Shown piece by piece: positions 18,349-27,790 of a stretch of 64,000 nt of DNA. This DNA comes from Gammaproteobacteria bacterium (GTDB taxonomy: Bacteria; Pseudomonadota; Gammaproteobacteria; Burkholderiales; Gallionellaceae). The DNA is taken from contig JAHIZO010000007.1 of NCBI GenBank assembly GCA_018814405.1, positions 1-64,000 of the forward strand, given 5' to 3'. The notes under the pieces were generated by a model. It saw nothing but the letters and a program-made list of their open reading frames with translations, had not been told where the DNA came from and made no database searches. The position numbers and the translations under genes are program-made. Numbering within the stretch: the first letter of the stretch is position 1; each line of letters starts with the position of its first letter.

Positions 18349-21300
18349 ATGTTGAACAAGATCAAACAATTCAAATTGCTGGACGCCATCACCGGTGCCG
18401 AGCAACAGACAGAATTCAAGTATCCCGGCGTGCGTGATGCCATCGACGGCAACACCGCCGTCATCATGGTCGAGCGCGAATCAACAGACGGCGCGGGTGC
18501 TTACCCGATCACCCCGTCCACGCAGATGGGCGAATACTGGGCTGAGGCGGTCGCCGCCGGGCACGTCAACACCGCCGGTCGTCCGCTGATCTTCATCGAG
18601 CCGGAATCCGAACATGCCGCCGCCGGTGTCACCGCCGGCCTGTCCATGACCGGCCAACGCGCAGTCAACTTCACCTCCTCGCAGGGCATGGCTTTCATGC
18701 ACGAGTCGCTGTACGGCGCCGTCGGCAAGCGCCTGCCCTATGTGCTGAACGTTGGTTGCCGCGCCATCACCAAGAACTCGCTCAATGTGCACTGCGCGCA
18801 TGACGACTATCACTGCGCCGACGACACCGGCTTCATCCAGGTGATGGCGAAGAACGCACAGGAAGCTGCCGACCTCAACATGATCGCGCGCAAGACCGCC
18901 GAGCTGGCACTGACACCGGCCATGGTCGCGCAGGACGGTTTCCTCACCACCCATCTCATCGAGCCGGTACTGGTACCTGAGCGCGCACTGGTGGACGAAT
19001 ACCTCGGCTACTCCGACGACATCATAGCCACGCCCACCCCCGGCCAGCGCCTGATCTACGGCGAGACACGCCGCCGCGTGCCATTGCTGTGGGACGTGGA
19101 CAATCCTGTCTCCTCCGGCGGCGTGACCAACCAGGATGCCTACATGCAGGCCGTGGCTGCACAGCGCCCCTACTTCTTCGAGCACATCCCGCAACTGGCC
19201 GAGCTGTGCATGGACGAGTATTACAAGCTGACCGGCCGCCGCTATAAGCGCGTGGACGAGTATCGCTGCGAGGATGCCGATTACCTCATCCTCGGCCAGG
19301 GCAGCATGACCGTGCAGGCCGCCGCCGTCGCCGACTGGTTGCGCGAGAATCGCAAGATCAAAGTGGGCGTGGTCAATCTCACCATGTTCCGCCCCTTCCC
19401 CGGCGACCTGTTGGGCAAGGTATTGAAAGGCAAGAAAGGCGTGGCCGTGCTGGAGCGTACCGACCAGCCGCTGGCGGAAGACCTGCCGTTGATGCGCGAA
19501 GTGCGCGCCACGGTTTCCAAATGTCTTGAGAACGGCCGCGAGAACAACCACGAAGGTTATGCAGCATATGAAAACCTGAAGGACATGCCCGCGCTGTATT
19601 CCGGCTGTTACGGTCTGGGTTCGCGTGACCTGCAGCCGGAAGGCCTGATCGCCGCTGTGGAGAACATGCTGCCCGGTGCTGCGCATCGCAAGTTCTACTA
19701 TCTGTCGGTCGATTTCGTGCGCGACGAATCCGCCACACCGAAACAGGAAGTACGCCAGCAGGCGCTGCTGGAAGCCTATCCCAACATCAAGGACATGGCG
19801 CTGCGCGGTTCCGAAAACCCCAACCTGCTGCCCAAGGGTGCCATCGCGGTGCGCATGCATTCCATCGGCGGCTGGGGCGCGGTGACCACCGGCAAGAATC
19901 TAGCGATGACCTTGTTCGAACTGCTGGGCTGGGACATCAAGGCCAATCCGAAATACGGTTCTGAGAAGAAGGGCCAGCCGACGACTTACTATCTGTCTGC
20001 CGCACCGGAGCCGATCCGCATCAACTGCGAATACACCGCCATCGACGTGGCGCTGTCGCCCGATCCGCAAGTGTTCCTGCACACCAACGCCGTGGCCGGT
20101 CTGAAAAAAGGCGGCGCGTTCATCATCCAGAGCAACCTCGCCACCGCGGAAGAAGTGTGGGCCACCTTCCCCGCGCACACGCAGAAGTTCATCGTGGAGA
20201 ACGACATCCGCGTGTTCTATCTGGATGCGTTCAAGATCGCCCGCGAAGAATCTTCTAACGTCGACCTGCAACTGCGCATGCAGGGCAATGCCTTTCAGGG
20301 CGCGTTCTTCCATGCTTCCGATGTGAAGGAGCGAGCCGGTCTGACTGAACAGAATCTGTTCCAGGCTATCGAGAACCAGCTGGAAGCCAAGTTCGGCAAG
20401 AAGGGCAAGCGCGTCGTCGAGGACAACCTGCGCGTGGTTCGCCGCGGTTACGAAGAGATCTTCGAGATCCCCGCATCCGCCAAGCAGGTCGGCGCACGCC
20501 AGCAGGCCGTTGCCAAGCTCGCGCCCGCCCTGCCGATGATGCTCAAGCACCTGCCGGAAGGCGACGGCGGCGCGACCGACATCCACCGCTTCTGGGAACA
20601 GACCGGCAGCTTCTATATGAAGGGCCAAGGCTCCGACAATCTGGTCGACCCGTTCATGGGCCTGGCGCTGATCCCCGCCGCCACCGGCGTGTACCGCGAC
20701 ATGACGCAGATCCGCTTCGAGCATCCGGAATGGATCGCCGAGAACTGTACCGCCTGCGGCGAGTGCTACACACAGTGTCCGGACAACGCCATCCCCGGCC
20801 TGGTCTCGACCAGCAGCGACATCCTCAACACCGCGATCCAGATGATCGAGATCGGCGGACGTCCGACACGCTTCCTGCGCAAGTTCAGCCGCGCCATCGA
20901 CAAGAAACTGCGCGGCATGCTGGAGCGCGACGGCCTCGATGTACGCGCCCTGATCGGCAATGCCATCACCGAAGCGTTCACGGAAGACACGACCGAGGGC
21001 GACGACCGCGGCCGTCTGGAAGTGGAATTGAACCTGCTGCGCGAGAAGCTGGGCGACTTCAAGTTCGCCACCACCAAGCCTTACTGGACGCAGAAAGAGA
21101 AGAAGGAAAAAGGCGCCGGCGGCCTGTTCTCCATCACCGTCAACCCCTACACCTGCAAGGGCTGCGCGGTGTGCGTGGAAGTGTGCGACGACAACGCGCT
21201 GAAGATGGTGACGCAGACCAGCGACAGTATCGAAACGCTGCGCAAGGAATGGGACTTCTGGATGGAACTGCCCACCACACCGGATCAATTCAGCCGCATC

Positions 21301-23253
21301 GACGATCTGGACGAGAAGGTCGGCGCACTGGAAACGCTGCTGCTGGACAAGCACAACTACAACTCCATGGTCAGCGGCGACGGTGCATGCTTGGGCTGCG
21401 GCGAGAAGACCGCCATCCATCTGTTCACCAGCACCGTGACCGCGCTGATGCAGCCGCGCGTGAAGAAGTTCGTGGCCAAGCTGGATACATTGATCGGCCA
21501 GCTGGAAGACCACATCCGCTTCAAGCTGTCGTCCACAGTGAACCTGACCGATACCCACGCCCTGCTGCAAGCCGTGCAGGCCAATCAGGGCCGCGACCTG
21601 ACCCTGTCCGCGCTGGCCCAGGGCGGCGAGCCCATCGATCAGGAATGGCTGCGCTGGGTGAGCCAGTTGCTGGAGAAGCTGGTCGATCTGCGCGACGCCT
21701 ACACCGGCCCGCGTAGCCGTGCCCACATGGGCGTGATCAACTCCACCGGCTGCACTTCGGTATGGGCATCGACCTTCCCGTTCAGCCCCTATCCCTTCCC
21801 GTTCACCTCGCACCTGTTCCAGGATTCACCCTCGGTGGCGATGGGCGTGTTCGAGGGCCATATGGCCAAGATGATCGACGGCTTCAAGGCGGTGCGCATG
21901 GCCGAGATCGAGCTCGAGCGCGGTTATGCCACTGCGGACGATGGCGCCTTCTTCACCCACTTCAACTGGCAGCAGTTGTCGGAAGAAGAATGGCATCTGT
22001 GCCCGCCGGTGGTGGCCATGGGCGGCGACGGCGCGATGTACGACATCGGCTTCCAGAACCTGTCGCGCATGCTGATGTCCGGCATGCCGGTGAAGGTGAT
22101 GGTGGTGGATACGCAGGTGTATTCCAACACCGGCGGTCAGGCGTGCACCTCGGGCTTCATCAGCCAGGTGGCCGACATGTCGCCGTACGGCAAGAAGGGC
22201 CACGGCAAGACCGAGATCCGCAAGGAGATCAGCTTGATCGGCATGACCCATCGCACTTCCTACGTGTTGCAGGGCAGCGTCGCCCACCCGACCCATCTGA
22301 TCGAGAGCTACATCGACGGCCTCAACAGCCGCCGTCCGGCACTGTTCAACGTGTATGCCGTGTGTCCGCCGGAACACGGCGTGGGCGACGACACGCTGAC
22401 CCAGCAGAGCAAGCTGGCAGTGGAGTCGCGTGCCTATCCGCTGTTCCGTTACGATCCGGATGCGGGCGTCACCTTCTCCGAGTGCGTGAGCCTGGAAGGC
22501 AACCCGTCCATGGATAAAGACTGGATCGAGTACAGCCTGGATTACCTCGACGAAGAAGGCCTGCAGCAGAAGATGACCCTGCCGCTGACCTTCGCCGACT
22601 TCGCGTTGAGCGAGGGCCGCTTCGCCAAGCAGTTCAAGAAGGCACCGCCCGACACCTGGAACGACGACATGGTGTTGCTGGCCGACTTCCTCAAACTGGA
22701 TGCGGACGAGCGCGAAGGCAAGTTCCCCTTCATCTGGGCCGTGGACAAGAAGCAGCGTCTGATGCGCGCACTGGTGTCGCAGGAACTGGTGAACGCCTGC
22801 GAAGAACGCCAACAGTTCTGGCATCAGCTGAAGGATGTGGCTGGCGTCGGCCAGGCTGCCGGTGACGAGACCGCTATCGCCGACCGCGTACGCATGGAGC
22901 TGATCCAGCAACTGACGTCCGGCATGAGCGGTGGCACAGCAGTACCGCAAGTCATGAGCACAGCAGGCGGCAACCCAGCCGGCTCTGCCGCGAATGCAGG
23001 TGACTATGAGGCCGTGTGGATCGACACGCCGGAATGCACGGCATGCGATGAATGCATGAATATTAACCCCAAGGTGTTTGCCTACGATGCAACGAAGAAA
23101 GCGATTGTTGTCGACCCGAAAGCGGGCACTTATCTGGAGATCGTCAAAGCGGCAGAAAAGTGCACCGCAGGCGTGATCCACCCGGGCACCCCCTGGAACA
23201 GCAACGAAGCGAATCTGGAAAAGCTCGTTGCCCGGGCAGTCAAGTTCAACTGA
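18349..23253 (+). CDS. nifJ: Pyruvate:ferredoxin (flavodoxin) oxidoreductase, large fused form
   Basis: 1634 aa from the ATG at 18349 (SD GAGGAGA), against about 1170-1200 aa for usual NifJ. It interconverts pyruvate + CoA and acetyl-CoA + CO2 with ferredoxin. In order: pyrimidine-binding POR domain (GAYPITPSTQMGE), gamma domain (MHSIGGWGAVTTGKNLA), and two 4Fe-4S motifs starting at Cys800 (CTACGECYTQCP) and Cys936 (CKGCAVCVEVC). The proximal-cluster/TPP domain follows, with CLGCGEK (Cys1014), GGDGAMYDIG (~1225) and NTGGQ (~1260). After a ~270-aa unassigned stretch there is a C-terminal ferredoxin-like domain (Cys1563, 1566, 1569, 1605). Its place inside an rnf operon suggests direct exchange of electrons with RnfB. 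Confidence 0.93.
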   Translation: MLNKIKQFKLLDAITGAEQQTEFKYPGVRDAIDGNTAVIMVERESTDGAGAYPITPSTQMGEYWAEAVAAGHVNTAGRPLIFIEPESEHAAAGVTAGLSMTGQRAVNFTSSQGMAFMHESLYGAVGKRLPYVLNVGCRAITKNSLNVHCAHDDYHCADDTGFIQVMAKNAQEAADLNMIARKTAELALTPAMVAQDGFLTTHLIEPVLVPERALVDEYLGYSDDIIATPTPGQRLIYGETRRRVPLLWDVDNPVSSGGVTNQDAYMQAVAAQRPYFFEHIPQLAELCMDEYYKLTGRRYKRVDEYRCEDADYLILGQGSMTVQAAAVADWLRENRKIKVGVVNLTMFRPFPGDLLGKVLKGKKGVAVLERTDQPLAEDLPLMREVRATVSKCLENGRENNHEGYAAYENLKDMPALYSGCYGLGSRDLQPEGLIAAVENMLPGAAHRKFYYLSVDFVRDESATPKQEVRQQALLEAYPNIKDMALRGSENPNLLPKGAIAVRMHSIGGWGAVTTGKNLAMTLFELLGWDIKANPKYGSEKKGQPTTYYLSAAPEPIRINCEYTAIDVALSPDPQVFLHTNAVAGLKKGGAFIIQSNLATAEEVWATFPAHTQKFIVENDIRVFYLDAFKIAREESSNVDLQLRMQGNAFQGAFFHASDVKERAGLTEQNLFQAIENQLEAKFGKKGKRVVEDNLRVVRRGYEEIFEIPASAKQVGARQQAVAKLAPALPMMLKHLPEGDGGATDIHRFWEQTGSFYMKGQGSDNLVDPFMGLALIPAATGVYRDMTQIRFEHPEWIAENCTACGECYTQCPDNAIPGLVSTSSDILNTAIQMIEIGGRPTRFLRKFSRAIDKKLRGMLERDGLDVRALIGNAITEAFTEDTTEGDDRGRLEVELNLLREKLGDFKFATTKPYWTQKEKKEKGAGGLFSITVNPYTCKGCAVCVEVCDDNALKMVTQTSDSIETLRKEWDFWMELPTTPDQFSRIDDLDEKVGALETLLLDKHNYNSMVSGDGACLGCGEKTAIHLFTSTVTALMQPRVKKFVAKLDTLIGQLEDHIRFKLSSTVNLTDTHALLQAVQANQGRDLTLSALAQGGEPIDQEWLRWVSQLLEKLVDLRDAYTGPRSRAHMGVINSTGCTSVWASTFPFSPYPFPFTSHLFQDSPSVAMGVFEGHMAKMIDGFKAVRMAEIELERGYATADDGAFFTHFNWQQLSEEEWHLCPPVVAMGGDGAMYDIGFQNLSRMLMSGMPVKVMVVDTQVYSNTGGQACTSGFISQVADMSPYGKKGHGKTEIRKEISLIGMTHRTSYVLQGSVAHPTHLIESYIDGLNSRRPALFNVYAVCPPEHGVGDDTLTQQSKLAVESRAYPLFRYDPDAGVTFSECVSLEGNPSMDKDWIEYSLDYLDEEGLQQKMTLPLTFADFALSEGRFAKQFKKAPPDTWNDDMVLLADFLKLDADEREGKFPFIWAVDKKQRLMRALVSQELVNACEERQQFWHQLKDVAGVGQAAGDETAIADRVRMELIQQLTSGMSGGTAVPQVMSTAGGNPAGSAANAGDYEAVWIDTPECTACDECMNINPKVFAYDATKKAIVVDPKAGTYLEIVKAAEKCTAGVIHPGTPWNSNEANLEKLVARAVKFN

Positions 23254-23268
23254 TCCATCACACAAAAA

Positions 23269-24723
23269 ATGGATCGACCGGTTTACAGTGAAGCAGGTTC
23301 GGCAAAGGGGTTCTCTCTCCTCCCCGCGCCCCCCGCGCATCTCCCCTTGGTGGAAGGTTCCAAATCTTCCCACGGGCTTGCTTCACTTTTTTCTTTCTGG
23401 CGTCGCGGCAGTTTCAAGCGCGGCGTCCACCCTGCGCCACACAAGGGCACGCTCGATCAGCCGATCAAGCGCATGCCCTTCCCGCGCAAGCTGATCCTGC
23501 CGCTGGCGCAGCACATCGGCAAACCGTCGCTGCCGCTGGTCGCGGTCGGTGAAGAAGTGGTGCGCGGTCAGCTGATCGCCAGTTGTGACGGCACACTCTC
23601 CGCGCCCATCCATGCGCCCGCCGACGGCGTGATCGAAGCCATCACCCCGCGTCCCAATACACGCGGCGCGTGGACAGACGCCATCGTGCTGCGCGTGTAT
23701 GAAGCTTCCACACAAGAAGTGCGCTGCAATGTCACGCAAGACATAGACGCGATGGATCAAGCGCAGCTCATCGCCGCCATCCAAAAGATCGGTATGGTCG
23801 GTCTGGGCGGCGCGGCATTCCCCAGCCATGCCAAGCTGAACGTGCCCACCGACAAGCAGGTGCATACGCTGATCGTGAACGGTTGCGAGTGCGAGCCTTA
23901 CCTCACCTGCGATTACAAACTGATGCGCGAATGGCCAAAAGAATTGATGGCCGGCATCCGCATCGCCATGCGCGCCAGCGGCACCACACGCGCCATGATC
24001 GGCGTGGAAGACAATAAGCTGGACGCGATCGAACTCATCCGCCCACACCTGCCCAGTGACGGCAGCATCACCCTGCATGCGGTCGCCACCAAATACCCGC
24101 AAGGCGCGGAGAAGATGCTCATCAAATCCTTGCTCGGCCTCGATGTGCCGAACGGCGGTTTGCCCAGCCAGCTCGGACTGGTGGTGCACAACGTCGGCAC
24201 ACTGGCGCTGCTCGGTCGTCTGTTGCCGCTTGGTCAGGGCCTGATTGAACGCGTGGTGACACTGGCCGGGCCCGGCATCAAGAAGCCCGGCGACTACTGG
24301 ATCCCCTTCGGCACCACGCTGCGCAGCATCCTCGAATGGGCGGGTGATCCGGAATGCAAGGAACGCGAAGTCATCCTCGGCGGGCCGATGATGGGACAGG
24401 CCGCCAGCACGCTGGACATCCCGGTGAGCAAGGGCACCTCCGGCATCCTGGTGTTCGACAAGCGCATGCTGGAACCCATCACCAAACAAAGCTGGGCCTG
24501 CATCCATTGCAGCGAATGTGTGAATGTCTGCCCGATGGGATTGAATCCCTCACAGCTCGGCATGCTGTCGGCTAAACTTGAGTTCGACGAGATGGCCGAG
24601 CACTATCATCTCGGCGATTGTTTCGAATGCGGCTGTTGCAGTTTCGTGTGTCCGTCACACATCCCGCTGGTGCAACAGTTCCGCGCGGCCAAGGCGTTCC
24701 TGAGAGAGAGGAAACCGTTGTGA
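23269..24723 (+). CDS. rnfC: Rnf complex subunit C
   Basis: 484 aa from the ATG at 23269. The core begins at FKRGVHPAPHKG (family motif GGVHP). It continues with the flavin/NADH-binding-like segment GLGGAAFPSHAKL, and NGCECEPYLTCD. Two 4Fe-4S motifs close the protein, CIHCSECVNVCP and CFECGCCSFVCP. The first ~45 residues are low-complexity and unlike the family, and no SD precedes the ATG. A GTG at 23350 is an alternative start. RnfC is the NADH-oxidising subunit in known Rnf complexes. Confidence 0.92.
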   Translation: MDRPVYSEAGSAKGFSLLPAPPAHLPLVEGSKSSHGLASLFSFWRRGSFKRGVHPAPHKGTLDQPIKRMPFPRKLILPLAQHIGKPSLPLVAVGEEVVRGQLIASCDGTLSAPIHAPADGVIEAITPRPNTRGAWTDAIVLRVYEASTQEVRCNVTQDIDAMDQAQLIAAIQKIGMVGLGGAAFPSHAKLNVPTDKQVHTLIVNGCECEPYLTCDYKLMREWPKELMAGIRIAMRASGTTRAMIGVEDNKLDAIELIRPHLPSDGSITLHAVATKYPQGAEKMLIKSLLGLDVPNGGLPSQLGLVVHNVGTLALLGRLLPLGQGLIERVVTLAGPGIKKPGDYWIPFGTTLRSILEWAGDPECKEREVILGGPMMGQAASTLDIPVSKGTSGILVFDKRMLEPITKQSWACIHCSECVNVCPMGLNPSQLGMLSAKLEFDEMAEHYHLGDCFECGCCSFVCPSHIPLVQQFRAAKAFLRERKPL

Positions 24724-24725
24724 GC

Positions 24726-25745
24726 ATGCAACTGCGCGCATCGCCGCACCTGCACAGCGGGCGCGACGTCCCCACCATCATGCGTCATGTGGTGTATGCG
24801 CTGCTGCCCATCTGCGGTTTCTCGGTGTGGCAATACGGTCTGTCCTCGCTGGCACTGATCGTCACCGTCACACTGTCCTGTCTGTTCGCTGAGCGCGTCT
24901 CCAACAAACTGTCCGGCACGGTCAATACCCTGTCCGACTGGAGTGCCACCATCACCGGCGTGCTGCTGGCGCTGACTTTACCGCCCGCCTTCCCGCTGTG
25001 GATGGGCGCGGTGGCCGGCCTCACCGCCGTGTGGCTGGGCAAGTCGCTGTTCGGCGGTCTGGGGCACAACCCGTTCAACCCGGCACTGGTCGGTCGTGCC
25101 TTCGTGCAAGCCGCCTTCCCCACCGCCATCACCACTTGGGCACCCGCATTCACCGCGCACCGCTTCACCGAATTCATCCCTTCCTCTCTGACACTGCCCC
25201 TGATGCAGCCGAACGACATCAGCAGCTGGGTCGCATCCAACATGGTGGACGGCTTCACCGGTGCCACGCCACTGGCGCGCTGGAAGTTCGAGCACTTCGT
25301 GTATCCGGTGCAGGACATGATCACCGGTGCGGCCTCCGCCTCGACCGGCGAGACCTCGGCGCTGCTGCTGGTGGTCTGCGGCCTGTATCTGATCGCACGC
25401 AAATTCATGGACTGGCGCATCCCGGTGGCGGTGGTCGGTAGCGCACTGTTATTGGCCTTGGCCTTCCGTCTGTTCGGCGGCGACGAATATCCGCCCGCTC
25501 ACTTGGTGCTGCTATCCGGCGGCCTGATGCTGGGCGCGCTGTTCATGGCGACCGACATGGCGACCTCGCCGGTCAGTCCGCGCGCGATCTGGGCTTATGG
25601 CGCGATCATCGGCACGGTGACCATCATGATCCGTTATTTCGGCGGCCTCACCGAGGGCGTGATGTACGCCATCCTGTTCGGCAACGCACTGGCACCGCTG
25701 CTGGATAAATACCTGCAACCCAAGGTATTCGGAGCGCGCAAATGA
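24726..25745 (+). CDS. rnfD: Rnf complex membrane subunit D
   Basis: 339 aa from the ATG at 24726; an in-frame GTG at 24720 overlaps the rnfC stop. It is a multi-helix membrane protein. The covalent-FMN motif TGATPLA places the flavinylated threonine at about residue 181, as in RnfD/NqrB. An ApbE flavin transferase would be needed but is not in the window. The C-terminus overlaps rnfG by 4 bp. Confidence 0.94.
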   Translation: MQLRASPHLHSGRDVPTIMRHVVYALLPICGFSVWQYGLSSLALIVTVTLSCLFAERVSNKLSGTVNTLSDWSATITGVLLALTLPPAFPLWMGAVAGLTAVWLGKSLFGGLGHNPFNPALVGRAFVQAAFPTAITTWAPAFTAHRFTEFIPSSLTLPLMQPNDISSWVASNMVDGFTGATPLARWKFEHFVYPVQDMITGAASASTGETSALLLVVCGLYLIARKFMDWRIPVAVVGSALLLALAFRLFGGDEYPPAHLVLLSGGLMLGALFMATDMATSPVSPRAIWAYGAIIGTVTIMIRYFGGLTEGVMYAILFGNALAPLLDKYLQPKVFGARK

Positions 25746-26521
25746 GCGACCAACAACCCATCCACATCGTGCCGCCGGTGAACAGCCTGCGCATGGTGCG
25801 CACGCTGATGCTGGTGACTGCACTGTGCGGCGGCCTGATCGTGGCGGTGTGGCAGATCACCCTACCCGCCATCGCCGCCAACAAGAAGGTGGTGCTGGAG
25901 CGCAGTGTGCGTGCGCTGATCCCGAACGCGGCGCAGATCGTGGAATACGATGTAAGTGATAAAGGCGTGACGCCGGGCAAGGGCGACCCAGCCGCTGGTG
26001 TCGTGCGCTTCTATGCCGCTTACGACAAAGACGGCAAGCTGGACGCCATCGCTGCCGAAGGCGGGGCGCGCGGCTATTCCGACACGGTGCGCGTGCTGTA
26101 TGGTTATCGTCAGGCATGCGAATGCATCTTCGGCATTCAGGTCACGCAGATGCGCGAGACGCCCGGCATCGGCGACAAGATCATCACCGACCCGGCGTTT
26201 CTGAAGAACTTCGAAAAGCTCGATGTCAGCTTGTCTCCCGATATGAAGTCCTTGTTCAATGCGGTGAAGACGGTCAAGCATGGCACCAAGCAGTTCGGCT
26301 GGGAGATCGACGCCATCTCGGGCGCGACCATTACCTCCAAAGCGGTGGGGCGCGGCATCAACGACAGCGCGAAACATCTGCTGCCTTTACTGATACCGCA
26401 TCTTGAAAAACTTGGGAAGGGAGAAGGGGGAAGGGAGAAGGGTAAAACCCTTGGCTCGGCACTGAGTATCCCCTTCCCCCTTCCCCCTTCCCTCTTCCCC
26501 AGCGAAGGAGAAACGGCATGA
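25742..26521 (+). CDS. rnfG: Rnf complex flavoprotein subunit G with repeat-derived C-terminus
   Basis: 259 aa. One N-terminal membrane anchor (MLVTALCGGLIVAVWQI) is followed by an FMN-binding domain. The flavinylation motif SGATITS starts at residue 193, and Thr198 is the likely attachment site. The family-like part ends near residue 222 (PHLEKLG). The last ~37 residues (GKGEGGREKGKTLGS... PLPPSLFPS) are encoded by a G/C-rich inverted repeat and look acquired. It overlaps rnfD and rnfE by 4 bp. Confidence 0.92.
   Translation: MSDQQPIHIVPPVNSLRMVRTLMLVTALCGGLIVAVWQITLPAIAANKKVVLERSVRALIPNAAQIVEYDVSDKGVTPGKGDPAAGVVRFYAAYDKDGKLDAIAAEGGARGYSDTVRVLYGYRQACECIFGIQVTQMRETPGIGDKIITDPAFLKNFEKLDVSLSPDMKSLFNAVKTVKHGTKQFGWEIDAISGATITSKAVGRGINDSAKHLLPLLIPHLEKLGKGEGGREKGKTLGSALSIPFPLPPSLFPSEGETA
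26414..26500. repeat. Purine-rich inverted repeat at the rnfG 3' end
   Basis: A block of GGGAAGGGAGAAGGGGG type (26414-26442) is followed by its near reverse complement, runs of CCCCTTCCCCCTTCCC type (26470-26500), around a ~27-nt loop. It is placed within rnfG and just before the rnfE SD (AAGGAG). The strand asymmetry could form a strong mRNA hairpin, and the G-runs could stack. It looks like a small repeat insertion that stayed in frame. Confidence 0.8.
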
Positions 26522-27213
26522 GCAGATCGGTGATACAGGCCAGCAATATGGAGCAACTACTCGAAGGTATCTGGGAACAGAACCCCCTATTCGTGATGGC
26601 ATTGGGCATGTGTCCCGCACTGGCGGTGACGGTGTCGGCCTTCAATGCACTGGGCATGGGCCTCGCCACCACCTTCGTGCTGATCTGTTCCTGTACGTTG
26701 ATCTCGATGTTGCGCCATTTCATCCCCAAGGAAGTGCGCATCGCCACTTACATCGTGATCATCGCCACCTTCGTCACGCTGGTCGATTACATCATCCAAG
26801 CCGTCAGCCTCGCACTGTATGAAGCACTGGGCGCGTTCATCCAGCTGATCGTGGTGAATTGCATCATCCTCGGCCGCGTCGAGTCGCATGCCGCAAAGAA
26901 CCCGCCGCTGTCGGCGCTGGTGAATGCGCTGGGCATGGGCATCGGCTTCACCATCGGCCTGTTCGCGCTGGGCAGCGTGCGCGAGATATTGGGCGCGGGC
27001 AAACTGTTCGGCATCTCGCTGTTCGGCGAACACTTCCAACCCTGGGTGGTGATGGTGCTGCCGCCAGGCGGATTCTTCGTGCTCGGCCTGTGGTTGCTGT
27101 TCTTCGCCTGGCTGGCTAAACGCAAGGAACAACGCCCACTCATTCATGCGGGCGATGAGGCGATTATGGCGCTACGTGCAACTACTGAGAAAGGTGCTCG
27201 CCATGGAGCATGA
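26518..27213 (+). CDS. rnfE: Rnf complex membrane subunit E
   Basis: 231 aa, six hydrophobic helices. The RnfE/NqrD signature NPLFVMALGMCPALAVTVSA is near the N-terminus and GFTIGLFALGSVREILGAG in the second half. The conserved Cys in the ALGMCP segment and NCIILGR are proposed ligands for a membrane 2Fe-2S centre shared with RnfA. It is preceded by an AAGGAG SD and overlaps rnfA by 11 bp. Confidence 0.94.
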   Translation: MSRSVIQASNMEQLLEGIWEQNPLFVMALGMCPALAVTVSAFNALGMGLATTFVLICSCTLISMLRHFIPKEVRIATYIVIIATFVTLVDYIIQAVSLALYEALGAFIQLIVVNCIILGRVESHAAKNPPLSALVNALGMGIGFTIGLFALGSVREILGAGKLFGISLFGEHFQPWVVMVLPPGGFFVLGLWLLFFAWLAKRKEQRPLIHAGDEAIMALRATTEKGARHGA

Positions 27214-27790
27214 GACCTTAGGCCAGATCTTCATCATCACCATGCTCTCCAGCAATCTGGTGCTGGCGATGTTCCTCGGACTGTGTCCTTTCCTCGGCGT
27301 GTCCGGCAAGCTGGAGACCGCCGTGCCGATGGGCATCGCTACCAGTTTCGTGATGCTGGTCGCCTCGCTGTGCAGCTATGCGCTGAATGTACTGCTTACC
27401 CACTTCGATCTGGAGTTCCTGCGCCTGATCGCCTACATCGCGGTGATCGCTTCCGCCGTGCAACTGGTGGAGATGGTGATGAAGAAATTCTCACCCGCGT
27501 TGTTCCGCGCGCTGGGAATCTTCCTGCCTCTGATCACCACCAACTGCGCGGTGCTGGGTATCGCCTTGTTCCAAACGGCGCGCGGCTATGACTTCACCCA
27601 GTCAGTCGCTTTCAGTCTGGGCGGCGGTGTGGGTTTCTCGCTGGCGCTGATCCTGATGGCAGGTGTGCGCGAACGGCTGAACCTGTCCAACCTGCCCAGC
27701 GTGATGCACGGCACGGCTTTATCGCTGATGCTGGCCGGTCTGTTGTCACTGGCCTTCATGGGCTTTGGCGGCATCGGGGTGGCGCGATGA
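27203..27790 (+). CDS. rnfA: Rnf complex membrane subunit A
   Basis: 195 aa from the ATG at 27203 (family length about 193). NLVLAMFLGLCPFLGVSGKLETA and TNCAVLGIALFQT are the RnfA/NqrE hallmarks and carry the two Cys that pair with those of RnfE. The longer frame from 27146 lies within rnfE and is rejected. It ends with a 4-bp overlap into the small Cys-rich gene that follows. Confidence 0.94.
   Translation: MEHETLGQIFIITMLSSNLVLAMFLGLCPFLGVSGKLETAVPMGIATSFVMLVASLCSYALNVLLTHFDLEFLRLIAYIAVIASAVQLVEMVMKKFSPALFRALGIFLPLITTNCAVLGIALFQTARGYDFTQSVAFSLGGGVGFSLALILMAGVRERLNLSNLPSVMHGTALSLMLAGLLSLAFMGFGGIGVAR

Noticed and set aside
18349-23253. nifJ as a sign of nitrogen fixation
   Set aside because: No other nif gene is present; the partners are rnf and ppsA. 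The protein is a POR without specific evidence for nitrogenase support.
19900-23373. Very long minus-strand open frames opposite nifJ (637 and 515 codons)
   Set aside because: GC-rich antisense shadows. The plus strand encodes an unambiguous POR with all motifs, and the antisense frames show no family pattern.
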